This document shows positions 19,044 to 27,534 of a stretch of DNA of 64,000 bases, one piece after another (position 1 is the first letter of the stretch; each line of letters opens with the position of its first letter). The stretch is from assembly GCA_039679945.1 (NCBI GenBank), contig JBDKTY010000068.1, positions 1 to 64,000 of the forward strand, in the 5' to 3' direction. Under the pieces are notes generated by a model. It was not told where the DNA came from. It ran no database searches and saw only the letters and a program-made list of their open reading frames with translations. This DNA comes from SbD1 sp039679945. GTDB lineage: Bacteria; Desulfobacterota; Syntrophobacteria; Syntrophobacterales; Syntrophobacteraceae. The position numbers were made by a program, and so were the translations under genes.

Positions 19044-20384
19044 CTAGACCAGTCCGCGCACTGTCGCGAGGATGAAACCGACAATGCACGACGTGATCAC
19101 GCCGATCAGACCGGGCAGGATGAAGCTGTGGTTAATGACGTACTTGCCGATTCGGGTCGTTCCCGAGCGGTCGAACTGGATCGCCGCCAGGTCGGACGGA
19201 TAGGTCGGCAGGATGTAATAGCCATAGCACGCAGCGGCGAATGCGACGATATACCCTGGATGAACGCCGATCGACAGAGCGACCGGCACCATGGCGCTGA
19301 TCGCCGCCGCCTGGGAATTAACGAGTTTGGAGACGATGAGCAGTGCCACTGCGTAGGTCCATGGCTGAGTCTTTACGAGTTCGGCCAGCGACGCCTTGAT
19401 CGTCGGCAGGTTGGCCTCGAACACCGTGTCCGCCATCCAGGCGACCCCGAAAACCGCGACCACCGCAATCATGCCGGCGCGGAACACCTCGCTCTTGCCG
19501 ATCGCCCCGGCGTTGGTCTTGGTGAAGATGATGATCAGCGCGCCCGCCATCAGCATGAACATCTGAATCGTCAGAACCATGTTGAGCGGCTTGCCGCCGA
19601 ACACCGGCCGCAACTCAGCGAAGGCCCCCAGCAATGCAACGACCGCAATCGCCGAGACGAAGATCCACATTGCCGTCCACTGGCTCGCTTCGAGCTTCTT
19701 GTCCAGCAGCGTGGTCTTTTCGCCATAGACGTACTTGCGGTTTTCGGGATCGGAGATCAGCTTCTGGAAGGTCTCGTCCTTGTCGAGATCTTTTCCGCGG
19801 AACCAACTGAAGATGCCGATCATCAGCACTCCGGCAAGCGTCGATGGAATGGTGACCGAGATCAGCGTCACGAAGTCGATCACAGTGCTGCCGGCTGGAG
19901 CCTTGGCCAGGAATGCGGCCAGCGAGACCACCGCCACCGACACCGGGCTCGCGATGATGCCCATCTGGGCGCCAATCGATGAACCGGCCATCGGGCGCTC
20001 GGGCCGGATGTTGTTATTGATGGCGACGTCGTAGACGATCGGCAGCATCGTGTAGACGACGTGCCCAGTGCCGCACAGCATGGTTAGGAAGCAGGTAGTG
20101 AACGGCGCCAGGATCGAAACGTACTTCGGGTTTCGACGCAGTAGTTTTTCGGCCAGTTGCAGCAAAACCTCCAAGCCGCCGGAAGCCTGCAGCGTAGCCG
20201 AGGCGGCGACCACGGCGACTATCGTCAAAATTACGTCGACCGGCGGTTTTCCCGGCTGCAGGTGGAAAGCAAATACCATCAGGACGATGCCTATACCGCC
20301 TAACAGTCCGAGAGCCAAACCACCCTTGCGCGCACCATAGAAAAGGCAGATCAGAATGATGACCAATTGCAGGCTCATTAACAT
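19044..20384 (-). CDS. dcuB: Anaerobic C4-dicarboxylate exchanger DcuB
   Basis: This inner-membrane antiporter of 446 aa exchanges fumarate, malate or aspartate for succinate. The length equals that of enterobacterial DcuB, and signature stretches are typical of the DcuA/DcuB family: CLFYGARKGG, HLQPGKPPVDV, CGTGHVVYT, IRPERPMAGSSIGAQMG, FRGKDLDKDE and GYYILPTYPSDLAAIQFDRS. About 12 hydrophobic segments are visible. The ATG at 20384 is chosen because the family starts there (MLMSLQLVIILICLFYG); a longer open frame of 63 codons upstream has no family support. From memory the sequence is strikingly close to gammaproteobacterial DcuB, so recent transfer is possible. In a syntrophic or fumarate-respiring anaerobe this supports fumarate uptake with succinate release. 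Confidence 0.95.
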   Translation of the reverse strand: MLMSLQLVIILICLFYGARKGGLALGLLGGIGIVLMVFAFHLQPGKPPVDVILTIVAVVAASATLQASGGLEVLLQLAEKLLRRNPKYVSILAPFTTCFLTMLCGTGHVVYTMLPIVYDVAINNNIRPERPMAGSSIGAQMGIIASPVSVAVVSLAAFLAKAPAGSTVIDFVTLISVTIPSTLAGVLMIGIFSWFRGKDLDKDETFQKLISDPENRKYVYGEKTTLLDKKLEASQWTAMWIFVSAIAVVALLGAFAELRPVFGGKPLNMVLTIQMFMLMAGALIIIFTKTNAGAIGKSEVFRAGMIAVVAVFGVAWMADTVFEANLPTIKASLAELVKTQPWTYAVALLIVSKLVNSQAAAISAMVPVALSIGVHPGYIVAFAAACYGYYILPTYPSDLAAIQFDRSGTTRIGKYVINHSFILPGLIGVITSCIVGFILATVRGLV

Positions 20385-20746
20385 GTGGGGCCCTTTCTTG
20401 CTTGAGTCGAACGAGATTTTGGGGTCCGACCAGTGCGTGAGATTCTTCTCGCGCATGGCCAGGGTGGTACGGCACTGGCGATTATTCGTTTGCGCGTATC
20501 TTGTCCGGTTCCGCCCAGAAAGAGGTGCGTTGAGATGATGAGAGATCGCTTTTGGATAGTCTTCGCGTAGCATCTCTCGTGAATGCAGTCAAGGGCTATT
20601 TTGTGCTATTCCTTTGCCACTGCCAATCATTGTCGAGGTCTTCCAGGACAATATGCACGTGGGCGGGAGCTTTCGGTTTGTCAGGATCTGGGTCTTATGA
20701 TCCGCGCGAAGGCGGCATTGTTCCGCGGGCAGCCTGACGGCATGCC
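20385..20746. other. Intergenic, 362 bp
   Basis: Upstream of dcuB and downstream of the Liv-type binding protein gene, both on the minus strand. No gene recognised. It presumably contains the dcuB promoter; I could not identify CRP, FNR or sigma-54 sites with confidence. Confidence 0.4.
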
Positions 20747-21922
20747 TTACGGACAGGCCCACTTGAAGAGTTCGAACTCACCGCTCTGGCCGATCTTGAC
20801 AATGGCGGCACACTTGACGGGGTCGCCGTGGACAGACTTGAAAGTCATTTTCCCGGTAATCCCGTCGAATTCCCTGATCTTGGCTAAATGATCCTTAATG
20901 GCATTGCGGTCTTGTTCAAGATCCCCGCTCAAGCCTCCGGTGTTCTGGATCGCCTGGAGCAGCAGCCGGGTGGAATCCCAGGTGAGTGCCGCTACTTCGT
21001 CCGGGTTGTATCCATATTTGGCGTAGTACTGGTCGACGAATTTCTTGGCGGCGTCCCTGGCTCCCGCTGAGACAAAGTGGGTTGTGAAGAAAGAGCCCTT
21101 GCAGGAATCGCCGCAAAGACTGGTCAATTGGGCCGAGCCCCAACTGTCGCTGCCCATGATCGGCTTCTTCCAGCCAAGTTTCCGAGCCTGCTTCACGATC
21201 GAAGGGACTTCATTGTAGTATTGCGGCGTGAACAGAACATCGGCTCCAGAATTGATAATCCTGGTGAGCTGAGCGCTGAAATCCCTGTTTCCGGTCTTGA
21301 AGGTTTCAAAAGCAACGATTGATCCTGGTCCGTTGATGTTTTCAAAGGCCGTCTTGAAGTACGCGGCGAGGTCCTTGGAGTAGTCGTTGGTGTTGTCATG
21401 GAGTACGGCCGCCTTCCTGGCCCCGAACTCCTCCGTTACAAACTGGGCGACAACCGTCCCCTGAAAAGTATCGAGAAATGATGCCCTGAAGACGTAAGGA
21501 CGTCCCTCGGTGGTCTTGGGATTGGTGGACCAGGGAGAGATCATCGGAGTCTTGAGGGCGTTGGAGAGTTCCGCCGCGGGAATGGCCAGGCTGCTCGCAT
21601 TGGGTCCTATGATTGCAAGCACCCTGTCCTCGATAATCAGTGTCAATGCGGCAGGCCTTTTCGGGCTCACTGTGGACATATTGTCTTCGTAGATAAATTC
21701 GAGCTTATAAGTCTTGTCCCCCACCTTGATCCCGCCGGCGGCATTGACACTTTCCTTCAGCATTTCGGCGGCAAATTTCGAGCTCTCGCCAACCATTTCA
21801 ATGTCCCCGGTGAGCTCGATGTTGAAGCCAAGCTTGATGGTCTGGGCGTGACTCGCGGAAAACGGCGCCGCGAGCAGCAAGCCAAGAAGAACCATGGTAC
21901 TGACGGTTAGAATCCTTCGCAT
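20747..21922 (-). CDS. Branched-chain amino-acid type ABC substrate-binding protein (LivK family)
   Basis: This 391-aa periplasmic protein has a clear signal peptide (MRRILTVSTMVLLGLLLAAP, cleavage after about residue 26, SHA|Q). The mature part is a type I periplasmic-binding fold: IKLGFNIELTGDIEMVGESS, then RVLAIIGPNASSLAIPAAE, and DVLFTPQYYNEVPSIVKQ. Such Peripla_BP_6 proteins serve Liv-type transporters for branched-chain amino acids, amides, urea or aromatic acids. No permease or ATPase gene is adjacent, so it is an orphan here. Cysteines near residue 268-273 (LCGDSCKG) could form a disulfide. The start has GAGGAGG upstream. Confidence 0.93.
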   Translation of the reverse strand: MRRILTVSTMVLLGLLLAAPFSASHAQTIKLGFNIELTGDIEMVGESSKFAAEMLKESVNAAGGIKVGDKTYKLEFIYEDNMSTVSPKRPAALTLIIEDRVLAIIGPNASSLAIPAAELSNALKTPMISPWSTNPKTTEGRPYVFRASFLDTFQGTVVAQFVTEEFGARKAAVLHDNTNDYSKDLAAYFKTAFENINGPGSIVAFETFKTGNRDFSAQLTRIINSGADVLFTPQYYNEVPSIVKQARKLGWKKPIMGSDSWGSAQLTSLCGDSCKGSFFTTHFVSAGARDAAKKFVDQYYAKYGYNPDEVAALTWDSTRLLLQAIQNTGGLSGDLEQDRNAIKDHLAKIREFDGITGKMTFKSVHGDPVKCAAIVKIGQSGEFELFKWACP

Positions 21923-22573
21923 AAGACTCCTCCTCGTGGCGTGACCTCATGGGGAGATAGCACAGACTCAGGGGATAAGCTGCCGTACCCGGTGCAGTGT
22001 TACCGCCGGTCGCGCCTAGAGGCAGCGCCCATGCCGATAACACCACTACGAAACGTCCTGTAATCAGTGTAGCTTATTCCGGGACGGCCCGCCATGGAAA
22101 ATATTGATGCCGTTATTTCCAGGCCGCAGTCTTCAAGTAAGCAAAATACCAGTGCTTGATTCCGTGAAGACGTTCGCTTAATCTTCACTATAACGCCGAA
22201 GAGGCACCGACCGAACTCTCTTAGACCCTGAATTCCCGAGGACTCAAAGATTGGTGCATCCGTATCCTATTTTTTCAAGCAAGGTGTCCCTGTTCAGGTT
22301 CTACCGTGCGGCTAGGCATGGAGAGCTTTATGAACCCGGGCTCGGGGCTTGCTCCAAGGGCTTGCTGAATCCAGTGTCAAGCTGACTTGAACTTGTTCTC
22401 CGCGCACGAATATGGTTCAATGCTCACGACCACTCGGACCTTTGAATTGCCTTTGCCTCAAGCGGGCTTGGGGCAGCTTCACGTTGAGAGTAAAAATTTT
22501 TGACCGGAGTGATGAGACGGCTTTCCATTGAAATCAAGCCGTGGATCTTCCCGCGTTGCCGCGTGATATAAAG
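21923..22573. other. Intergenic, promoter side of the Liv-type binding protein gene
   Basis: About 650 bp between divergent genes. No credible open frame or structured RNA was recognised. The right-hand part runs into a repeat element at 22574. Confidence 0.45.
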
Positions 22574-22722
22574 TTGCGTTCAAGGTGGTATCGAGGGATC
22601 CTTTCCGGAAGTGCGGAGAGTTGTGCCCCACACCTCCTTCGCCGCCGAGCGGCTCGTTATGGAGGGGCCGGGGAAGCATTCCGCGGCTCATTTAAGCTCG
22701 AAAAGTAACATCCTGAACGCAA
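22574..22722. repeat. MITE-like element with TTGCGTTCA inverted ends (149 bp)
   Basis: TTGCGTTCA at 22574-22582 and its complement TGAACGCAA at 22714-22722 bound a 149-bp segment without an open reading frame of its own. The same end sequence bounds elements at 33871-33977 and 38017-38097. The right part (taagctcgaaaagtaacatc) resembles the sequence before the motif in other copies. The element ends 67 bp before the cytidylate-kinase-like gene. Confidence 0.6.
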
Positions 22723-22789
22723 ACTCATATGACCCGATATTGCGGGTGTGCCGGCGTTGCTTCCGGGAAAAGGAATTGACGGAGCGGGG

Positions 22790-23770
22790 ATGGCGGTCAT
22801 AACAATATCCAGGGAGCCGGGGGCCCTGGGGGAAGAAGTTGCGGCCCGGGTAGCGGGGTTATTGGGATTCCTGCTTGTCGACAGAGGATTCCTTGCCCGG
22901 TTCCGGCAAGAGGCGGACCTCGGCGAAGCCGACGTGGCGGGGGTGGATGAGGCGAATTTGGGCGAAGAGTGCGGGAGCGATCCGGAAAGCGAGGACTGCG
23001 CCAAATTGCGGCCCGATCTTATTGCCCGGTTAGCCGGGGATCACGACCTGGTGGTGATCGGCGGAGGCGGTCAGGGTTTGTTCCAAAACCGGCCCGGGAC
23101 GTTGCATGTGCGGATCGTCGCATCCCGCCGGTTCCGGGTTGGACAAGCGCGGAGTCATAGAGGCCTTACCGCCCGGGAAGCTCGACGCTATATTATGGAT
23201 CTGGAGGCACGGCGTTCCCGCTATGTGCGTTTCCTGTACCGGATGAACTGGGCTGACCCCTCTCTATATGATTTGACGCTCCGAATGGATCGTCTCTCGA
23301 TTGAACAGGCCCTGAACCTCATCGTGGCGGCCGCTGATGAAATGCGGCTCCGGCAGGTGCCAAGAAGGCTGATTGTTGAAAACCTCCTGCCCGAGATAGA
23401 AAAACGGCGAAGCAGCGCGCGTTTCGCCAATGACACCGAAAGAGAATTTGCCCGCTTCCTGGAATTCTATCGTATTCCCTATCAATATGAGCCACGCACT
23501 TTCCCCTTGGAGGTGGATGCGAACGGTAAAGTCCTGGAAGCCTTTGCACCGGACTTTTACCTCCCGGAGCAGGACCTTTTCATCGAACTCACCACGATGA
23601 AACAAAGCCTGGTTACTCGCAAGAACCGGAAAATACGAAAACTGCGGCGGCTTCACCCCGAGGTAAATATTCGCATCTTCTATCAGCGGGATTTCTACAA
23701 TCTCCTGGCTAAATATGGTTTGCTGAAGGAAACCTCGGACAAGAATGTCAGGCCGCCGGATCGTGAATAA
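22790..23770 (+). CDS. Cytidylate-kinase-like protein fused to a PD-(D/E)XK nuclease-like domain
   Basis: This 326-aa protein appears to have two parts. Residues 1-190 resemble the cytidylate-kinase-like family (ITISREPG, then LLGFLLVDRGFL, RRYIMDLEARRSRYVRFLY and ADPSLYDLTLRMD), but the P-loop reads GALGEE instead of G-S/A-G-G-K/R, so nucleotide binding may be altered. Residues 205-310 look like a restriction-endonuclease fold: EREFARFLEFYRIPYQYE, APDFYLPEQDLFIEL and a following lysine, consistent with a PDx(n)-E-x-K core. The start at 22790 has GGAGCGGGG directly upstream; a frame beginning 14 codons earlier lacks one. The hypoxanthine phosphoribosyltransferase gene follows closely, hinting at nucleotide metabolism or surveillance. 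The activity is unknown. Confidence 0.82.
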   Translation: MAVITISREPGALGEEVAARVAGLLGFLLVDRGFLARFRQEADLGEADVAGVDEANLGEECGSDPESEDCAKLRPDLIARLAGDHDLVVIGGGGQGLFQNRPGTLHVRIVASRRFRVGQARSHRGLTAREARRYIMDLEARRSRYVRFLYRMNWADPSLYDLTLRMDRLSIEQALNLIVAAADEMRLRQVPRRLIVENLLPEIEKRRSSARFANDTEREFARFLEFYRIPYQYEPRTFPLEVDANGKVLEAFAPDFYLPEQDLFIELTTMKQSLVTRKNRKIRKLRRLHPEVNIRIFYQRDFYNLLAKYGLLKETSDKNVRPPDRE

Positions 23771-23820
23771 TGTACTCCGATGGCTCATCTCCTATCCATG
23801 GGCGCTGGAAGAAGACTCAC

Positions 23821-24387
23821 ATGCTAAGCCGTTTTGACCAATACATCGTCGAGGTCCTGATCACACAGGATGCAATTGCCCGGCGGGTTGCCGAGATGGG
23901 CCGGGAGGTGGCCGCAACTTACGGGAATTCATTGCCGCTGTTGGTTGGGGTACTGAAGGGAAGCGCCTTGTTCATGGCCGATCTGATCAGGCACATGGAC
24001 ATCCCTTTGGAGATGGATTTCATGGCCGTGGCAAGCTATGCCGGTCATGAGCCGGGGCAGTCCAGCGGAGCGGTGCGCATTACCAAAGACCTTGACCATG
24101 TAATCGAGGGACGCGAGGTTCTCCTGGTCGAGGGCATCGTGGACACGGGGATGACCTCGGGCTACATTCTCCGTAATCTGAAAGCACGGCAACCGCGCTC
24201 TATTCGCCTGTGCACCTTGCTGGACAAGCCGGCTCGGCGCATTGTCAAGGTGCCGGTGGCATTCAGGGGGTTCGAGATCCCCGACCGGTTTGTTGTGGGC
24301 TATGGACTTGATTTTCAGCAGTTGTACCGAAACTTGCCCTACATCGGAGTTCTCAGTGGTGAGGCGACAGGGCTGGCTCGTGATTGA
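23821..24387 (+). CDS. hpt: Hypoxanthine phosphoribosyltransferase
   Basis: This 188-aa purine salvage enzyme transfers phosphoribose from PRPP to hypoxanthine (and often guanine) in the cytoplasm. Family features: GVLKGSALFMADLIRHMDIP, the PRPP-binding VLLVEGIVDTGMTSG and the C-terminal FVVGYGLDFQQLYRNLPYIG. The PRPP motif normally reads V-E-D-I-x-D-T-G; here the first acidic pair is Glu-Gly, an unusual change. The start at 23821 is preceded by GGAAGAAG. An ATG at 23770 overlaps the upstream stop codon but has no ribosome-binding site. It is coupled in position to the kinase/nuclease-like gene. Confidence 0.92.
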   Translation: MLSRFDQYIVEVLITQDAIARRVAEMGREVAATYGNSLPLLVGVLKGSALFMADLIRHMDIPLEMDFMAVASYAGHEPGQSSGAVRITKDLDHVIEGREVLLVEGIVDTGMTSGYILRNLKARQPRSIRLCTLLDKPARRIVKVPVAFRGFEIPDRFVVGYGLDFQQLYRNLPYIGVLSGEATGLARD

Positions 24388-25104
24388 AGGCAGACAAAAA
24401 TTGTTCGGGAGAAAATGATGTCGGAAGAAAATAATGCTTGACATTTTTCGGCGCTCGAATATACTTCAGTCAAACCCCAAGAGGTTGAAGTAGGAAACCC
24501 GATAATAAGCTCAGGGGCGAAGCTCAACGGAAACTGGTAGAACCTGTTCTCCATGGGGAAATTGAGCGGACAAGCTGAGATGAGCCTGAGACGGCAAAAG
24601 TCGGGCGACTGAAAAGGTCACTTGGGGTTTTTCTTTGTTTAAAACCGCCCACCCCGTTCTGTCATTTCGCCTGGTCCTTTGCTGGCTTCTCACCGCGTAC
24701 GAGAGTTCCGTCACAGGTCCAACTAATAGAGTGGAAATTCCCGGAGGCCAACTCTCTGCCAGAGAAACGCCCGAAGGACGTCCGCTTGCGCGAGAAGCTC
24801 CGGGAGTAGTCCCGCCGGATGATTGCCTCGATCATGACACCCCCCTGAGTGTTTTTTCGTGAACTGTCCCGCATCGAGCACGGGAAAGCATCATCCGGAA
24901 GACGAACTCAACAAAAATGGAACGATCCCACTTCATCGATAATGCCTTTCCCATGTTTTGCCGAATCTAATGTAGCACTTTTTCGCGATCGCCTGGATGC
25001 CCTGGAAGAATAACAAATCATGCGGGCAAAGTTTTGTGGTGAATTGACACACCTTTACGTCTTTCGTTGACTGCGCCATGGTAACCCTTTGGAAAGGAAC
25101 AGCG
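24388..25104. other. Intergenic, 717 bp
   Basis: No supported gene. The 24480-24640 part has several short complementary segments (for example ggtagaacctgttctcc and agctgagatgagcctgagac) that look structured, but I could not match them to a known riboswitch class. A T-rich stretch (ggggtttttctttg, about 24623-24636) could be a weak terminator tail for hpt. Confidence 0.4.
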
Positions 25105-27210
25105 GTGGACTTTTTAAGAAGAGATTTCTTGAAGTGCTTCGTTAGCTCGGCGGCAGCCCTTGGGATGGATCTTTCGCCTCTCGGGACCCTGGAGAAGGTG
25201 CTTGCGGCCGGGGAAGAATTGTCGTACCCGATCTCCGGGAATGTTCGCACCACACTCGACAGGACTGTCATAGCCTCGGGTTCGCCTCCCGAGTATCCAA
25301 ACGCCACGATTTATCCTTGTCAGATCTCCCTATACAAGCAAAACGGCTACGGAGAGTGGGTTCAGGACTCGAAAGGCCTCCCCGCCGGGCCAGGGTCCCC
25401 TTACTGTGCTGTCGATATGAATACCGGTGACGTCACCCCTTCGTCGGTCCCTGACCCGTTGGCCACGACGCTCTTGTCTTTCTTCACCTTCAGCGATGTC
25501 CATCTCTGCGACAAAGAAAGCCCGGCTCAGTCGATTTACACCGCGTACCAGTTTCCATTGCCCGAAACTTCACCCGGCAAACCCGCGGGTGGTGTTTCGA
25601 GCTATTCGGGGATCATCCTCTATACGACCCATGTGCTCGATGCCGCAATCCAGACAATCAACGTCCTGCATAAGAGGGCGCCGTTTGATTTCGGCATCGC
25701 TCTCGGCGATGCGTGCGACAACTCTCAATACAACGAGCTGCGATGGTATCTCGATGTCATCGACGGCAAGACGATCACCCCCAGCTCCGGCGCTCACCTG
25801 GGAGCCGAGTCCATCGATTATCAGAAACCGTACAAGGCGGCGGGGCTCGACAAGTCGATAAAATGGTACCAGGCCATCGGCAACCACGATCAGTTCTGGA
25901 GGGGATCTACCTTTTGGACCGAACACCTTCGGAAAATCGTCGTCGGGTCCAGGGTCCTCAATACGGGTCCGCCCACTTCGCTCCCTGATTTCATGAACCT
26001 CTTGAATGGCCGGGGTTACCTGATGGGCGTCGTTGACGGCTCGAAAAAGTATGGAAAAATCATCCATGCCGGGCCGCTCACTCCCGGGGAGCCGCTCCCA
26101 AAGGTTGCCGCCGATCCCGACCGCCGCGCACTTTGGATCAGCCAGTGGATGGGCGAATTCTTCAATTCCACGTCGGAGCCGGCCGGTCACGGATTCACGC
26201 GGGAAATGGTCGACGGCACCGCACTGGCCGCCTGTTATACCTTCAAACCGAAGGCCAATATGCCGATCAAGGTCATCGTTCTCGACGATACCGACAAGAT
26301 GAGTTGCGGAGCCTACGGCTGTCTTGACCAACCCCGTTACGAATGGCTCATGAATGAACTCGAAACCGGCCAGGCCGCCGATGAACTCATGATCATATGC
26401 TCGCATGTCCCGGTGTGGCCCTACGGGTATCAGTCTCCGAATAGCAACCCTCCGAGAATAATTTGGAACCCCGATTCGTATGTTACCGACCAGGAATTGG
26501 TCACCACAATCACCAGCACCTACCCGAATGTTGTTTTGTGGATCGCTGGCCATGCCCACCGCAACGCCATAACGCCACAACCCCTTGCCGGCAGTCCCGT
26601 ATCGGGCTACGGCTTCTGGGAAGTCGAAACTCCATCGCTGAGGGATTTCCCACAGGGGTTCCGTCGTTTCGAGATCGTTCGCAACAGTGACAATGAGACT
26701 ATTTCAATCCTTGTGATCGATGTCGATCCCGCGGTTAATCCGGCGCGTCTCGCGGACGGGTCGCGGTCGCCCGCCTTCATATCGCGCTCGTATTCGATTG
26801 CTGCCCAGCAGATATTCGCAAGTCCGATAGATCAGGGGGTGCCTGGTATAGATGCCCAGTCCGGTGTTTGTAATGCGCAGCTTGTCATAAAATTGAGTCA
26901 ACTGAGTCCAGGGCTGCAGGCAAAGTTCGCCAACCTCAAGCCAGTTGTCAGTTCATTCAAAATCAATGGCGGAGACGTCTCCACCACGAGTCGCGTTGTC
27001 AGCCTGGACAACACGGTACTGGCCAGCAAGCCCGAATATTACATGGCCAGCGAATCCTCCAGCTTTACAGGCGCAACATGGCTGCCCTACACGGATAATA
27101 TATCATTCACCCTGAGCCGACCCTCTGGAACCAAAACCGTCTACTTCAAGGTTAAGAACGGATCGGGAAGGAAATCAGCGGTTGTAAGCGATAGTATCCG
27201 TAAACATTAG
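25105..27210 (+). CDS. Tat-exported metallophosphoesterase (TIGR03768-like)
   Basis: This 701-aa calcineurin-like phosphoesterase is probably periplasmic. The N-terminus carries a twin-arginine signal (LRRDFLKCFVSSAAALGMDL). The metallophosphoesterase motifs occur in order: FSDVHLCD, GDACDN, GNHDQ, CSHVP and GHAHRN. The segments YPISGNVRTT and KQNGYGEW near the start match the long TIGR03768 metallophosphoesterase group as I know it. The GTG at 25105 is preferred because GGAAAGGA lies about 7-14 bases upstream and the Tat signal then starts at once; an ATG nine codons earlier would bury that ribosome-binding site. The C-terminal 120 residues look like a beta-sandwich. The substrate is unknown. 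It stands alone between gaps. Confidence 0.9.
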   Translation: MDFLRRDFLKCFVSSAAALGMDLSPLGTLEKVLAAGEELSYPISGNVRTTLDRTVIASGSPPEYPNATIYPCQISLYKQNGYGEWVQDSKGLPAGPGSPYCAVDMNTGDVTPSSVPDPLATTLLSFFTFSDVHLCDKESPAQSIYTAYQFPLPETSPGKPAGGVSSYSGIILYTTHVLDAAIQTINVLHKRAPFDFGIALGDACDNSQYNELRWYLDVIDGKTITPSSGAHLGAESIDYQKPYKAAGLDKSIKWYQAIGNHDQFWRGSTFWTEHLRKIVVGSRVLNTGPPTSLPDFMNLLNGRGYLMGVVDGSKKYGKIIHAGPLTPGEPLPKVAADPDRRALWISQWMGEFFNSTSEPAGHGFTREMVDGTALAACYTFKPKANMPIKVIVLDDTDKMSCGAYGCLDQPRYEWLMNELETGQAADELMIICSHVPVWPYGYQSPNSNPPRIIWNPDSYVTDQELVTTITSTYPNVVLWIAGHAHRNAITPQPLAGSPVSGYGFWEVETPSLRDFPQGFRRFEIVRNSDNETISILVIDVDPAVNPARLADGSRSPAFISRSYSIAAQQIFASPIDQGVPGIDAQSGVCNAQLVIKLSQLSPGLQAKFANLKPVVSSFKINGGDVSTTSRVVSLDNTVLASKPEYYMASESSSFTGATWLPYTDNISFTLSRPSGTKTVYFKVKNGSGRKSAVVSDSIRKH

Positions 27211-27534
27211 CCCGCATCATTCATGAATCGCAGCCCGCGCCCGTAAAGCCCAATAAGGATGCGATGCTCAGGGCTTGAAGCGATTTTGGGCCGATAACAC
27301 ACTGTCGGTCGAAGTTGAGCTGGAAAATCCAGCTAACACATGGTCTATACAGGGCTTTTTACGCTTCTTCTCGGAAAGCCATGAATAATGCGGGTTAGAG
27401 GTGTGTCCATGAGCTGATAGTTTCCACCGATCATCCGGTTCGGCTGCTCACTTGGAGGCATGGCCGCGCTGAACCACGGCGCAGCGCTGGTCTGGCCTTC
27501 ATCGTGATATCCCTCGTCCGCGAATAGCGATGGA
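27211..27534. other. Intergenic between convergent genes
   Basis: This 324-bp segment lies between the metallophosphoesterase and pckA 3' ends. It contains a small hairpin (AGCTGG-aaaat-CCAGCT near 27319-27335) without a T-run. No gene recognised. Confidence 0.45.

Noticed and set aside
19011..19982. A 323-codon open frame on the plus strand
   Set aside because: It is antisense to dcuB, rich in Arg/His/Asp as typical of shadows, with no domain.
24480..24640. Possible riboswitch-like folding downstream of hpt
   Set aside because: Short complementary segments and CTGAGA occur, but the order does not match TPP, SAM, c-di-GMP or other classes I know, and the following gene has its own unrelated start context.
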